A stretch of 64,000 nucleotides of DNA from Megascapheus bottae (taxonomy: Eukaryota; Chordata; Mammalia; Rodentia; Geomyidae): positions 1,943,001 to 2,007,000 of the forward strand of contig JANJXV010000017.1 of the NCBI GenBank assembly GCA_024803745.1, read 5' to 3'. Position numbers and translations under genes: made by a program. The notes below the pieces were generated by a model, which worked only from the letters and a program-made list of their open reading frames with translations, ran no database searches and had not been told where the DNA came from. Shown here in pieces: positions 1 through 11,697 of the stretch (position 1 is the first letter of the stretch; every line of letters begins with the position of its first letter).

Positions 1-118
1 AGGATGAGATCTGAGGATCCTGGTTCAAGGACAACTCAGGCACGAAAGTCTATAAGACTCCTATCTCATGGACGTGATGTTGTGGCTCAAAGTGTTAGAG
101 CACTTGCCTTGAGTACTC
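1..118 (+). repeat. B1-headed composite SINE, cut by the window edge
   Basis: The copy starts inside the B1-like head (GAGATCTGAGGATC, then a GGTTCAA B-box-like motif) and continues into the right arm (TGTGGCTCAAAGTG, GCCTTGAG). Its 5' end lies outside the window. It stops without an obvious A tail where another repeat begins. Confidence 0.75.
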
Positions 119-182
119 ATATATAACATGTTTAATTGAAACCCCTTTGTACAACTACTTAAAGATAATAAAAATATTTTTA
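119..182 (+). repeat. Dispersed repeat R, 3' end
   Basis: Contains the segment TTTGTACAACTACTTAAAGA followed by ATAATAAAAAT. The same segment recurs near 46355 (+) and, in reverse complement, near 51940. It looks like the 3' end of a retroposon, possibly an old L1 3' UTR. Family name not recognised. Confidence 0.55.
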
Positions 183-1943
183 TAAAGGAAAGAAAAGTAA
201 AAGGCAATAATAAGAAAACTAGTTAAAACTAGTTTATCAATTTACTTTTAGTGGTTCAGAAAAAAAAAGAAATGCCTGTTCTTAGCTAGCTAGAAAAACA
301 GATAAATGGGAGTTCATGGGACTTGATCAAGAAAAGAAAGAATAACAAGTTGTAAAGCAAATGGTGAAAACTCAAGAAGTAAATTTGGGGAGTTTGTGTG
401 TATTCCTGAGTGTTTTTGTATTATTTGCATAACTTTTCCATGTTTGGAGTTATTTTCAAATAAAAGACTGGAAATAATAATTAGGTACAGTAGTAGTGGC
501 TTCTGTTTATTCACCTCTTCTGACAGAGTTTACTTTCATTAGTAAATACCTAACTTACAATCAGCAAAGACTGGGTCTCCTGGGAAGGAAAGCTGTTTTG
601 TGCACAAGAATAGCAACAGAAAGGTGTTTGATATGTTAATATATCATTGCATTTTTATTCTTTTACTATTTATTATTAATGAAATACAGTTGTCTTTGAA
701 GCCTGCTGAGTGTTTAATAATGAAATTTTGCATCAGTCATTTTCAAATATTTGTGCCCTGTACACATTAGGAACACAAATCCATGGGTACTTCAGGTCAT
801 TTTATGAAAGGTGAGATACCAACAATGAGACTCTTCAAGTGTATGTGTATGTACAGAGCGGCCATTAGCTTGGGAGCTTATGAGTTCATAAGCTGCATGC
901 CAATTGTCCCTCTTACAGAATAATTTAGGAATATGCTTTCAGTGACCCACAGTTGAGTTTATCGTCTGAGTATGAGTTCATTCTTACTTAAGATCCCAAG
1001 TCCATTTCTGTAAACTGGAAAAAATAGACATCAATTTGTGATGGTATTAACGCCACAACACTGGCCTTGGACTTGAACATCCTCCTCAGTTTTACTCAGG
1101 TGCACACATCCAGCAATGCTTGTCCTTGCTTAGTTTGAAATTGGGAAGAAAAACTTCTCTTGATCCCTAAGAGAGGGAACAAAGGGTAAAAAGAGCCATG
1201 TTCCCAAACTTTCCCTTTATTCTTCTACTCTTTCTTCCCCATTTCCACCTTTCCTTCTCCTCTTGCTCTTCTCCTCCTCTGCATTTGTATCTCAAGGATT
1301 GAGGAACAGTTGAACAGTTCCAGGCTCTAGAGCTAGTAAGAGAAGAGATACTTCCATAATAACCAAATGTGCATTTCTCAAAGCATGAAGGATGGCAGAG
1401 ACACTGCTTTCCACTTGGTTTGTGCCTGCAATTGTGTACCTGGCTGCTCTCTGTGCTGTGCATGAGAGTGTGGAATCTGGATCCAAATTGAACTGAACAA
1501 ACCTGCCTTCCTCACCATATCTGAGCTGTGTGAATCTCATAAACCAGTATCTAAGATCCACAGATGATGACTCTTGCAAAATGAGGTCATGGCACTATCC
1601 ACAGTAAGGGTTCTTAGGATGAAATGCTGTGCAAAAGGCTATGTACACTGATGTTTTCTTCACCTGTGATCTTTCTTTGCCTTCACTATATAAACAAGTC
1701 TTCCAGTCTTTCCAGGTTTTTATGGAGCAAAGAGCAGGTCAGACACAATTTTTGTGAACTGCTTAGGAACAAGTAAGGCAAATCCCTCACTAGTCTCTTT
1801 TGTCCTTGGGACAATCTCGATGGCCATTTCTCATTAATGAAACTGTAGGACTGCATTCCAGACAGCAAAGTGAATAAAGCACTCTTTTAAGCTGACAATA
1901 ACTAGGTCTTATGTGGGGAAAAGGCAAAGTAAGTGTGGAGCAA
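183..1943. other. Intronic sequence without recognised features
   Basis: No SINE, L1 or gene similarity was recognised. A less AT-rich part at 1040-1620 contains an open frame of about 95 codons on the minus strand (1292-1579), but it resembles nothing I know and has no supporting signals. Confidence 0.5.
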
Positions 1944-1991
1944 CGCACACGCATGCACACACACATGTGTACACACACACACACACACACA
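1944..1991. repeat. (CA)n microsatellite with interruptions
   Basis: Alternating CA with CG and TG interruptions. It directly abuts the degraded tail side of an antisense SINE. Confidence 0.9.
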
Positions 1992-2200
1992 TAAACTCAG
2001 GGCTTCGTGCTCTCACTTGAATCACATGAGCTTTGCCACTCTAGCCATGGAGCCACATTCCCACTTCAGCCTTTTTTTTCTGGCTAACTGGAGATAAGTC
2101 TCACATACTCTTCTGCTTGAGTTGGGTTTAAACTACAATCCTCAGATCTGACTCCTGAGTGTCTAGAAGTATAGGAATAAGCCACCAGTGCCTGCCTGAC
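1992..2200 (-). repeat. B1-headed composite SINE, antisense, old
   Basis: Diverged copy. The right arm is seen as GAGCCACATTCCCACTTC, then a GGCTAACTGGAGATAAG linker, then the B1-like head ending in an ATAAGCCACCAGTGCC-like segment. The T tract inside (about 2072-2080) is an expansion. Confidence 0.7.
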
Positions 2201-2854
2201 TGCAAAATTCTTCAAAGTTAGAGAGGAAAAGATCTTTCTCAGAGCTTCTCACTGACAGAATTGCAGACAGAATACACGGCCTCTGCCTGACATGGCTGTG
2301 TGTGGTGAGGACGTCTACAAACATTGAGCAGATGGCTGTACGGTGAATTAGTGCTCTTAAGTGCTTGATGGCCCTGTATTCTGGAATATTGTGTGCTTCA
2401 CGTGTGACTTGAGACATTCCCAAAATATAAAGAAAGCAAAAAGTCTAAATCTCAACATTTTGTTTTGTCCACATAGGAAACTTGAACAAGGGAGAGGGAT
2501 GGCTTAAGCTTTGAGAACTCAACTTTGATGAAACTTTGTGATTCCCTTGCAACTTTCTGCTGTATGTCTAGGAATGTCTCGTTGACAGTGTGAACCACTT
2601 TGCAGATTTTAAAGTTGTATTTCCAGTTCCCATGGCTAAATTCCAGGGTGGAAAATCACTTCTTTATAATCAACCTTTTTTTTTTTCTCCTTCTTCTTGT
2701 GCCTCTCCCTGAAAATTTTTACTTCCTTTTATTTTATTGTAGGGCATAATCCCTTGGAACAAATAACCAGACTAAGCCCAAATCTCAAACAGCTGTGACC
2801 CTACATTCATATATACTTTTAAAAATTACAAAGTAATTGTAGAAAGAGGTTACA

Positions 2855-2935
2855 ACTCCATGTCAGCTTATAAATACAATGTTTCTTGGTCAATGTCACC
2901 CCTTCCTTTGTTCTTCCATTCCCATTTTTACCCTC
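2855..2935 (-). repeat. Dispersed repeat R, fragment
   Basis: The reverse complement contains GGGGTGACATTGACCAAG followed by an ATTGTATTTATAAG segment. This matches the copies near 22030 and 46300, so it is a fragment of the same unnamed family. Confidence 0.55.
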
Positions 2936-3102
2936 AAATTACTTATTTCATTTTTACATAGTGTACATTAAATATATACTTGCACACATTTAGAATTTTG
3001 TAGAAAAGAGTTTGAATTAAAAGGCTGGAGGAGTGGTTCAAGTAATATGGCACTTTCCTAGAAACTACAATACCTCAAATATACATATCTATACATCTAT
3101 TT

Positions 3103-3305
3103 TTGTCAGTCCTGGTGCTTGAACTCTGGGCTTGGGCACTGTCCCTGAGCTCTTCAGCTGAAGGCTAGCACTTTATTTCTTGGGCCACAACACCTCTTCT
3201 GGTTTTCTGGTGGTTAATTGGAAGTAAGAATCTCACAGACTTTCCTGCCCTTCCTGGCAGCCTCCTGAGTAGCTAGGATTATAGACATGAGCCACTGGCT
3301 CTTGA
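3103..3305 (-). repeat. B1-headed composite SINE, antisense, near full length
   Basis: A good example of the family. Reading + strand, the right arm comes first (GGGCACTGTCCCTGAGCTC), then GGTGGTTAATTGGAAGTAAG, then the reversed B1-like head with CCTCCTGAGTAGCTAGGATT and a terminal GAGCCACTGGC. Confidence 0.85.
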
Positions 3306-4471
3306 CATAAAAAGAATTTGAATGTAGTTTTAATAAAAATCAGTTTCTCACACTTAAGGATTTAGATACAGTTTAACCAAATATTCTGATTTTTAAAAGT
3401 GTGCTTCTATCTACAAGTAAAATAAAATATATAAGGAACTTTGAAAATTTGAGGGATTTAACTCTGGAAAACAATGGAGACAAGCACCCCAATAGTAAAA
3501 CTTTGCTCAGAAGTTTCAAATACTCATAGCATTGTTACTTTAACCTCATAGTCTCAAAATAGTTGCAGAATCTCCAGCATTAGGCCATGATGTCAATATC
3601 CTCTATTCTTGTCATGTTAAAAGACTTAATAGAATCAAAAAGAAAACACCATAGGTAAAGATGTCTGCCAGCTAAGTCTGCTTAGAAAAATAATAATCTC
3701 TCCCCTAGCTAGTAGCCACTTGGCCAATATATAATTATTCTGTGTGGTCTACAACTGGGTATAGCTGCTTCTAGTCCAGGAACTGCTAGGCAGGAAGAAA
3801 AATACGATAAAGGGTGGCTGGATCAGCTAATGATTGTGTTTACTATAGATCATAGGAAAATAGTGAATTGTGCATGTGTATTTAGATTATTGGGTGTATG
3901 ACTTATGAGAAAGAAGGGAAAATCTTGAAAATCAAATCCTGTATTTGTACCAGGTTACTGAATTCTTGTTTCAAAGATAAGACAAAACTGCATAGCAATG
4001 TTTTGTAGTTTTAAAAGGAAGGTTGTTGGATTGACCACAATATTCAACTCGAACAGTAATTAAGTTTGTTTTAAATGTCTATTTTCTTTCCCTTCTTGGG
4101 AGAAAGGCTTGATAAACCTACTAATGCAATTAAATGTTTTTATTACATTCTGAGACAGATAGTTGAATTCAATTCAAAGAATATTTATGGGCTCTCTGCT
4201 GTGTTCAAGGGTCCCGTGCTGATGCTTAGAAGAATTCTTATGCAGGCTACAGCATGAGTGGACGTGGAGGAATTTAGCTAAGTCAAACAGGCTAGGCAAA
4301 AAAAAAAAAAAGCACAAGCTCTATGTGATTTCAATTAGATGACTCACTCTAGGGCATTGCAGTTCATAGAGACAGAAGATAGGAAAGTAGTTAATGGCGT
4401 TGGAAGAATGGGGGGATGGGAAGAGGTGCTTAATGCTGTTGTTGTTGTTAGTGGTGGTATGTGGCTGTGTA

Positions 4472-4473
<2 letters not shown>
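3306..4473. other. Intronic sequence, nothing recognised
   Basis: AT-rich sequence with no recognised repeat or gene similarity apart from a short A run at 4299-4311. Confidence 0.45.

Positions 4474-4524
<51 letters not shown>
4474..4524. repeat. (GT)n microsatellite
   Basis: About 25 uninterrupted GT units. They lie directly at the tail side of the antisense SINE that follows, as if grown from its A-rich or CA-rich tail. Confidence 0.95.
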
Positions 4525-4527
<3 letters not shown>

Positions 4528-4733
4528 GGTAGGGGGCTTTGAACTCAGGTTCTGGGTACTGTCTTTCAGCTGTTCTACTCAATGTTGGAGCTCCATCATT
4601 TGAACCACAGTTCCACGCTCAGATATTTTGCTGGTTAATTGGAAGTAAGAGTTTCACAAACTATCTGGGGTTTGCTTGGAACTAAAATCCTCAGATCTCC
4701 TTCTGCATGGTAAGAATTAAAGACACAGGCAGA
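4525..4733 (-). repeat. B1-headed composite SINE, antisense
   Basis: Diverged copy with a recognisable right arm (TTTGAACCACAGTTCCAC), the TGGTTAATTGGAAGTAAGAG linker and an eroded B1-like head (ATCCTCAGATCTCC). Confidence 0.75.
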
Positions 4734-4839
4734 AGACAGATTTTGTTTGTGAAGATGGACAGGTTATAAAGATAAATGTTGATAACGATTGTACACAACA
4801 CATGAATATATTGAACCATTAATCTAAAATGGTTAAGGG

Positions 4840-4841
<2 letters not shown>

Positions 4842-4880
<39 letters not shown>

Positions 4881-4888
4881 TGTGTGTA
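4842..4888. repeat. (GT)n microsatellite
   Basis: GT dinucleotides with one TTTG interruption. No adjoining SINE recognised. Confidence 0.95.
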
Positions 4889-5365
4889 CTTTACCGTGAT
4901 AAAACCAGAAAAAAACTGCTATCGTCAAAGTTTAACATTAGGCAGGGAGAAAGTAAAAGCAGGTGGATCATAACACAGCCCAAAATGGAAGGAAATATCT
5001 TGTAGAACCAAGAAGATGAAAGGATCGTATTTGCTCAGCCAAATGTACATTCTTCTCCACTCATGACATCTTGACAAGTTTAAGATGGGTTCCCACAGAT
5101 GTTTCCAAGTTTCTATATGGAATGGAGAGAAATATTTCTGACCATTCTAAAGGTACGCCTTTGCTTGTGTAATGTGTAGGAGGAATTATGAAAGGCAGAG
5201 CTGTGGACTGGAATGCTCAGCTTGAAGAATAAATGGATACTGAGGTTTAAAACATGCAATGTACTATGTAAGGGAAAGCCACTACAGACTGGGAGTAACA
5301 TTTTACTCAGGAAATAATGCAAATAGAGTATTGAGAGCAAGATGAAATCAAAACAAGTATCTGGT

Positions 5366-5370
<5 letters not shown>

Positions 5371-5451
<81 letters not shown>
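5371..5451. repeat. (AG)n microsatellite, about 81 bp
   Basis: Almost pure AG repeat with a single GG interruption near the end. It abuts the tail of the antisense SINE at 5452. Confidence 0.95.
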
Positions 5452-5676
5452 TTTGGTCCAAAGGCTTGAACACAAGGAGGTCTGGGTACTGTTCCTGAGC
5501 TTTTTGTGCTGACACTTGAACTATAGCTCCACTTCTGGCTTGTTGGTGGTTAATTGGAAATGAAAGTCTGAAGGACATTCTTGCCTGGGCAGGCTTTCAA
5601 TCATGATCTTCAGATCTCAGCCTTTCAAGTATCTAGAATTATAGGTCTGAGCCTTGAGTCACTGGCTCCTGGCTCT
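5452..5676 (-). repeat. B1-headed composite SINE, antisense
   Basis: Right arm with a CTGTTCCTGAGC motif, the GTTAATTGGAAATGAAAG linker and the head motif ATCTTCAGATCTCAGCC. The head end shows a short duplication of the TGGCTC segment. Confidence 0.8.
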
Positions 5677-5753
5677 GCACATGTTTAGAGACAACATTAC
5701 AAAATTAAGCTAGCTTTTAATTTAACCAATGATCATTTCCATGTCCTAAAAGA

Positions 5754-5754
<1 letters not shown>

Positions 5755-5784
<30 letters not shown>
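5755..5784. repeat. (GT)n microsatellite
   Basis: About 15 GT units, ending in GAGCACATATG. No SINE is directly attached. Confidence 0.9.
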
Positions 5785-5786
<2 letters not shown>

Positions 5787-6397
5787 CACATATGATGACT
5801 TCTTTGGAAACATCTGAGTGTGGATTAAGGATATAAATCTGCCTTCCTTCTAAATGTGGCTATAAGTAAAACCAAGCTTGAACTTACTTTTGGTTAAGCT
5901 TTGTTAAACAAAGAAGTGCCTTTTACAGAAACATATGCATGCTGTGATTTTATCCTCCCCAATGTTCAGACAACATCTACAATTCTTCACTATCTTATAG
6001 TCATGGCTACAATAGTTAATTTTTTAAGACTAGAGAAAGGGAAATTGGCTCAAATTAAAGAAAGACAGCTTTGAACAAGTTGCCCCAGAGTAAAGTATTT
6101 TAAATGTCAAGAGTGTTAGTGAATCTGTCTGCACTGTAATTTAGATAACAGCCTAGTACTGGGCTGATGTGTGTTGGTTGTGGATAATTGCCACTTTCAG
6201 GGTTCTTTATTTTATGCCACCATTCTGATGTTTTACATTGAGAGTGATGACAAAAACCATCAGTAAAACACTGAAGACAAGGTTCTTGGATGTATGCCTG
6301 ATAAACTATGCCCAATAAACTACTAGTAATAAATGCTATAGCCTTCAGGTCATGAGAGTATGTAGGAAAACATATTCTAAAGAAGAGAGGTGCCTTT

Positions 6398-6399
<2 letters not shown>

Positions 6400-6434
<35 letters not shown>
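6400..6434. repeat. (TG)n microsatellite
   Basis: About 17 TG units directly on the tail side of the antisense SINE beginning at 6435. Confidence 0.95.
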
Positions 6435-6440
<6 letters not shown>

Positions 6441-6662
6441 CACATGTACTGCTGTATTGATGCTTGAATTTAAGGCCTTGCAATTATCTTCCATTTCTGT
6501 TCAAGGCGAGTGCTCTACCTTACACCTCCACATCCAGCTTTTTGCCAATTAATTGGAAATAAGATTCTCAGATCTGGCTGCTTTGGCTGGCTTGAACCAT
6601 AATCCTCAGATCTCAAGCTCCTGAATAGGTAGGATTTGAGGCATGGACCATTGGTACCTAGT
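6435..6662 (-). repeat. B1-headed composite SINE, antisense
   Basis: Old copy: GAATTTAAGGCCTTGCA at the tail side, a CCAATTAATTGGAAATAAG linker, then CCTCAGATCTCAAGCTCC and a degraded head end. Confidence 0.75.
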
Positions 6663-7496
6663 GACTATACTATCTTCAGCCAAAGGTTCAAAGCTATTCT
6701 AAAAACTCCAGCAGAACCACTCATAAAACCAAATGCACGCAGCTCAACCTCCCATCTTAGAAATCATTGGAAATATTTTGAGGCATTGCATCTTTTTTGT
6801 GTGTAACTCCAGAGTCTACTTTGAATAAAAGTTCCTTGAACGAACAGATGAATTAGAAATGTAGGTTTGTAGGAAAATTCCATAGTAGTTTTGAGATGTA
6901 TTTTGTACTTTTTTTGTAATAGGTATGGCAGTTAGGAGGCTATCATGATTTGTATTTCAGAAAGGCTTTGGAATGTTTCTCTAACTCACTATCATGCATC
7001 ATGAGTTAGAGGTATGAATGGTTGAAGATCTGATTATTCGGAAGACCGCGCCTACAGATTGCCTTCTGACTCCAAACCATTACTAAGTGAGAGCTGGTAA
7101 TACATCAATCTGGTCTCCAAGTTTAGATTTTAAAAAATATTTTTTAATCTATGACATATAACTTTGTCAGAGAATAGACCAATGGATTGATAAATAGGGA
7201 GTCAAATGGAATGATAAACCTCTGTTTATTGCATAAAATAACCTAGCTGTTCCAAAGAAAACCACAGGTCCATTATCTTATCGAATAACTACTTGCTATT
7301 TATACTTACAATTAGCATTTAATTTACAAAGGGACTCTAAATAATAAACACAAAATTTAAAGAGATTTTTGAATGCTTTAAGACAGAGGAATAAGAATGG
7401 AAGGAACTGGGCTCTGGGGCACGAATAAATTAAATTCTATCCATTGTCATGCCAAGAGAAAGTATTAAAAATAACTAACTAACTAAATAAGAAAAT
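6663..7496. other. Intronic sequence, nothing recognised
   Basis: AT-rich and free of recognised repeats. An inverted pair CTCACTATCATGCATCATG / CATGAGTTAGAG lies near 6985-7012, but no function is suggested by it. Confidence 0.4.
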
Positions 7497-7737
7497 TGTG
7501 TGTGTGTTTGTGCCATTACTATGACTTGAATTCAGAGCCTGAGTGCTAGCAGTCTCTTAGCTTTTCTGTTTGAGGATGGCATTTTACTACTTAAGCCACA
7601 GTTCTATTTTCAGTCAGTGGTTAATTGGAAATAAGAGTGTCTCAGACTTTCCTGGTTTCTCTGGCTTTGAAGAGTGAGCCTCAGATCTAGACTCCTGAAG
7701 GGGTAAAATTACAGGTGTGAGCCCCTGGCACTTGGCC
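7497..7737 (-). repeat. B1-headed composite SINE, antisense, with short GT tail
   Basis: A short GTGTGTGTGTTTGTG tail leads into the right arm (TTAAGCCACAGTTC), the GGTTAATTGGAAATAAGAG linker and the head (GGTGTGAGCCCCTGGCAC). Confidence 0.8.
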
Positions 7738-8361
7738 TTTGCTGCAGTTCTTAAGAATCAGGGATAAACTGGATTCATTTCCTCATCTGACAGGTGAACA
7801 CATGAGCTTATCTAAGCTGGGTTCAGAAAGAGTTCAAGAGGGAAGATGTGCACACAATAGAATGTGTTTCTTGGTCTCCTCTTATTTCATATGGTGTGTG
7901 TTTGGAACAAGGCACATGAAGCTCCCTCAATCACTTCAAGTTGTGGCTGAACAAAGGAAGCGTGTGGAGCATCTAAGCCAGGTCTATTCTAAAAGGAAGG
8001 AAGACCGAGAACAAGCTGGAAACCCTTCCACAGTCTTGAATACGAACTGGAGATAAGTTAATTGAATGCTTTTGGTAGGATGAACCCCAGTGCAAGGCTT
8101 TCTTATCTGTAGGGCTTACCAGGAAGATTAGACTCAAAGAAGACATGGAATTTCCAGAACAATGCTCTAGGGACTTAAAGTGTTTTGTTTCCATAATTTC
8201 GTATTATGGTAACTGAAAACTTTGTTGAAATGATGGTATACTGGGTGGAACAACAAATTGAAGTTAAAATCAGGGAAAATGATTGTTTTTACTTTCTTCT
8301 TCTGTAATTGCTAAAATGTGATTTTAGACCTGAGATTAAATATCATTATTATTATTGTTGT

Positions 8362-8577
8362 ATGAGTAGGCCAGTTCTAGGGCTTGAAGTTGGGACCTTG
8401 TGCTTTTGCTTGGCTTTGGCAGTCAAATCTGGCATTACTATCTGAGTCATATTTCCACTTCTGGCTTTTTTTTTTTGGGGGGGAAACTTTCTGCCAAGGC
8501 TAATTTTGAGCCTTGGACCTCAGATCTCAGTTTCCTCACTACCTTGGATTATAAGTGTGAGCCATAGTGCCTGGTTT
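8362..8577 (-). repeat. B1-headed composite SINE, antisense, with internal T/G tract
   Basis: The head is clear (CCTCAGATCTCAGTTTCC, ATAAGTGTGAGCC). The middle linker is replaced by a T-rich then G-rich tract around 8466-8483. Confidence 0.75.
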
Positions 8578-9909
8578 TAAATATCTTTAAATAAATAAGT
8601 AACTTGTTTACCTTTTCTTCCACCCTGGGAAAATAATAAACAATTCCAAACAGTACATGAAGTGGTTCCCCAAGCAGACAACATTTTGTGATTATGAAAT
8701 TGCTCAGCCTTTTTCTAGACTTTGAAGCAAGCATTCTATCATGTGAGCCATGCCTCCATACTTTGTTTCTGTTCTTTTTTTTCTATTGTAATAAACCTGC
8801 AAGTGGTTATTAATATGAAGGGTTTGGGGAAAGGCAATCTCCCAGGAAAACAGAGGATGTTTTCCAAGTTGAAAAATGAGGGTGCATGTACTTCACATCA
8901 TGGTGGATTAATATTACATTTAGAGGATGTGACAATATCCAGCTGGTGTAACAGTTTTAGGGCCTAGTTCTCAGTCTGTGTAACTAATCTTAATGTAGAA
9001 GTGTCACTATTGGCAGGGGCGTTACTGTCCCTGAGCTGTGCCAAGGAACCTGGATTTACAGTCATGACTCTGCTATCTCAGACAATGATTTCCTTCTCTT
9101 TACGTGATTTATGAAATCAAGTGGGAACAAATTAAATAAATGCTGTTATTCTATAGGCATTTAAATAATGCTTCCTTTTCACTGGTTAGGAGCCCTTTGT
9201 TATATGCACATGTGTAGCCTACTGTCTTAATGACCTTTGCTAGGTTTCACTTACAAACATAAGTGGAAGGCTTGTTTTAGCTCATTTCTTGGGCTATATT
9301 ATTTTAGTTGTCCCTAAACTGAAACACCATTTTCAGAGTACCCACTACTTTAAGAAAGAATAACAGAGCAGATAGCTCTGGACTTCAGTAATGGAATTTT
9401 GTCTCCCCAACCCTATGTTACCCTATTCTAGGTAGTATAATGGTGGTAAGCTGCCAAGCCAACCTTCAGTGATAGATTTTCTGTTTGCTCAGTAATAAAG
9501 GTATATTGCATTTCAAATAGATTGCTTCTGATGATGGCAAAGTACCTACAAATAATACATTAGTTTCCTTTTCTCTCCTAATCCCTTGGGTAAAAAAATA
9601 TATACCACCCAAATGGCAATATAAATGCAACTATAAAATTGTCAAATAAACAGTCTTGGATGGGTATTTAACTGCAGAAATATTATAATGCTAGATGATT
9701 TCTTACCCTGTGCATTTTAATGAATGAAAATAAAACTAGAAATGGAAAACAATATTTATTTTGAGTTAAAAGGCACAATAACTATGGGGAAATGATTACA
9801 CTTAGTTATTGTGTGCCTAGGTTTGATATCCTCAGAAAGTGCTTTAAACTCTGAGAACCAAACCCAAGTTCTCCTAGATGTTAAACATTTTTTCTCTAAA
9901 GAAAGCAAG
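8578..9909. other. Intronic sequence, nothing recognised
   Basis: No recognised repeat or exon. It is AT-rich, with a few short open frames of no recognisable identity. Confidence 0.4.
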
Positions 9910-10266
9910 ATGATTGGTACTTATACACAATGGTATTCTATGCTGCAATCAGAAAGAATGACATTGCCCCATTAGTAAAGAAATAGAAAGACTTGGAAAA
10001 AATCATATTAAATGAAGTAAGTTAGACCCAAAGGAACAATAGCTTCATGGTTTCCCTCATTTGTAGTAATTAGTATACATCTAGGACTGTTCTAGCAGAG
10101 GATGACAATAGCTCAAAAGCTATGTACATATGGCCATATGAACTCAAGGATGTGGAAACAAGTTTATTTTTGTGATTGTTATGTTCTTAATATATTATAC
10201 ACATTTATTTGTTTTCCCTTTTTTCTCCTTAGGTGGTTACTGTATCTGACTATGTTACCTGGTATA

Positions 10267-10308
<42 letters not shown>

Positions 10309-10507
10309 ATATATACATATATATATATATATTGTTTATTTGAAATAGGGAAGGGAAGGGGGACAAACGAGATGATTGGGAGGGGGTAAGGAGGGAAAGC
10401 AGACAAAAACATGAGAAAGCATAGCAATATTTGAGAAATAATGCACCTACTACCTGATGAATATAACTAACTACTCTATACATTAGTCCGACAACAAAAT
10501 TCCTTTT
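9910..10507 (+). mobile_element. L1 3' end, older truncated copy
   Basis: The first part matches the C-terminal end of L1 ORF2 as seen in the younger copies here (ACAATGGTATTCTATGCTGC, then AGAAAGAATGACATTGCCCC). It is followed by the L1 3' UTR with a G-rich stretch (10348-10400) and a CTACCTGATGAATATAA-like end. Several mismatches and an internal GT/AT microsatellite show age. The younger L1 at 10529 landed in its 3' end. Confidence 0.85.
10269..10332. repeat. (GT)n followed by (AT)n within an L1 3' UTR
   Basis: About 19 GT units followed by an ACATATATACATATAT-type stretch. The related copy at 62740-63118 has a plain TATATTGTATATATG stretch at this place, so the repeat expanded after insertion. 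Confidence 0.9.
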
Positions 10508-10528
10508 AAAAAGTAAAAAAGGAGAGTT
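10508..10528. repeat. Target-site duplication, left copy (L1)
   Basis: The 21-bp A-rich segment containing AAGTAAAAAAGGAGAGTT recurs at 11698-11718 with one mismatch. It brackets the inverted L1. Confidence 0.85.
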
Positions 10529-10970
10529 CTATGTTTAGCCTTTGAGGCACTGCCACACTGCTTTCCATAGCGGTTGAAGGAGTTTGCACTCCCACCAACA
10601 GTGCAGTAGTGATCCCTCCTGGCCACATCCCCTCCAGCATCTGTTATTATTTGTTTTCCTGATCCTGGCCATTCTAACTGGAGTGAGGTGGAATCTTAGA
10701 GTTGTTTTGATTTGCATTTCTTTTATGACCAGAGATGTTGAGCATTTCTTCATGTGTCTATAGGCCATTTTTGTTTCTTCTTCAGAGAAGACTCTCTTTA
10801 AGTCTTTGGCCCATTTTTTAATGGGATGGTTGTTACTTTGGAGATAAGTTTTGGAGTGATTCAATTTTTTGAGTTGTTCATATACTTTAGATATGAGGCC
10901 TTTGTCCGTTGTTTGGTTGGTGAAGATCTTCTCCCACTCTGTAGGCTTCCTAATTAATTTTCTAGCTATG
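10529..10970 (-). mobile_element. L1 ORF2 fragment, inverted 5' half of a twin-primed insertion
   Basis: The minus strand encodes the C-terminal third of L1 ORF2p, including HCWWECKL (cysteine-rich region) and [13 protein letters not shown]. It lies head to head with the 3' half that follows on the + strand. Both halves share one target-site duplication, so this is one insertion with a 5' inversion, not two elements. Confidence 0.9.
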
Positions 10971-11697
10971 TCTGACCCAGCAATTCCACTACTTGGCATT
11001 TACCCAACCATCCAGAAACAAGGGCATACTAAATCCACTAGCACAACAATGTTCATTGCAGCACTATTCACCATAGCAAAGATAATGGAATCAACCTAGA
11101 TGTCCCTCAGTTGATGAATGGATCAACAAGATGTGGTATTTGTACACAATGGAATTCTATGCTGCTGTCAGAAAGAATGACATCGCCCCATTTGTTAGGA
11201 AATGGAAAGACTTAGAAAAAATCATATTAAGTGAAGTAAGCCAGACTCAGAGGAACTTAGGCTCAATGGTTTCCCTCATTCGTCATAATCAGTAGAAACC
11301 TTGGGCTCTACTAGCAGAGATCTGCAATAGAGAAAAATCCTGATACATAAGGCCATATAGTATGAAGCTAATTGAAAGGACCTCCAGGATATTGAAACAA
11401 AAGCCATATAACGAATGATTGTTGTCCTTAATGTACTATGTTGTCTCTCATCTCCTTTGCTGTCCCTTGGTTATCTCATCTTGTTACAGTATCTCACTTT
11501 GTTATCTGATATATTGAATTTGTATTTGGTTATTTGAAATTTGATAGGGAAGGGGGAAAACAAAGACTGGTGGGGTGTGGGGGGGAGGGAAATGGGTACC
11601 AAGACATGTGAAAGGGTATCAATGTATGTGAATTAATGCACCTTCTATCTGGCAAATATCATGTAACCCTTTTACTAATTACAATAAAAAATTTTTA
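10971..11697 (+). mobile_element. L1 3' end, 3' half of the twin-primed insertion
   Basis: Begins in ORF2 at the codons for [10 protein letters not shown] and continues through the ORF2 end, the 3' UTR with a G-rich tract (11550-11590), and the end ATTACAATAAAAAATTTTT. The right target-site duplication is at 11698-11718. The ORF2 part is broken by a small indel near 11090. Confidence 0.92.

Noticed and set aside
1292..1579. 95-codon minus-strand open frame
   Set aside because: Composition looks plausible, but no family, splice signal or start context was recognised. Too short to call.
4339..4603. Open frames over the GT repeat
   Set aside because: Low-complexity Cys/Val translation of a microsatellite, with no supporting similarity.
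5113..5578. Minus-strand frames with long Ser-Leu runs
   Set aside because: Translation of the AG repeat and a SINE, not genes.
7739..8056. 105-codon plus-strand open frame
   Set aside because: Starts at the edge of a SINE, no recognised similarity, no splice or promoter signals.
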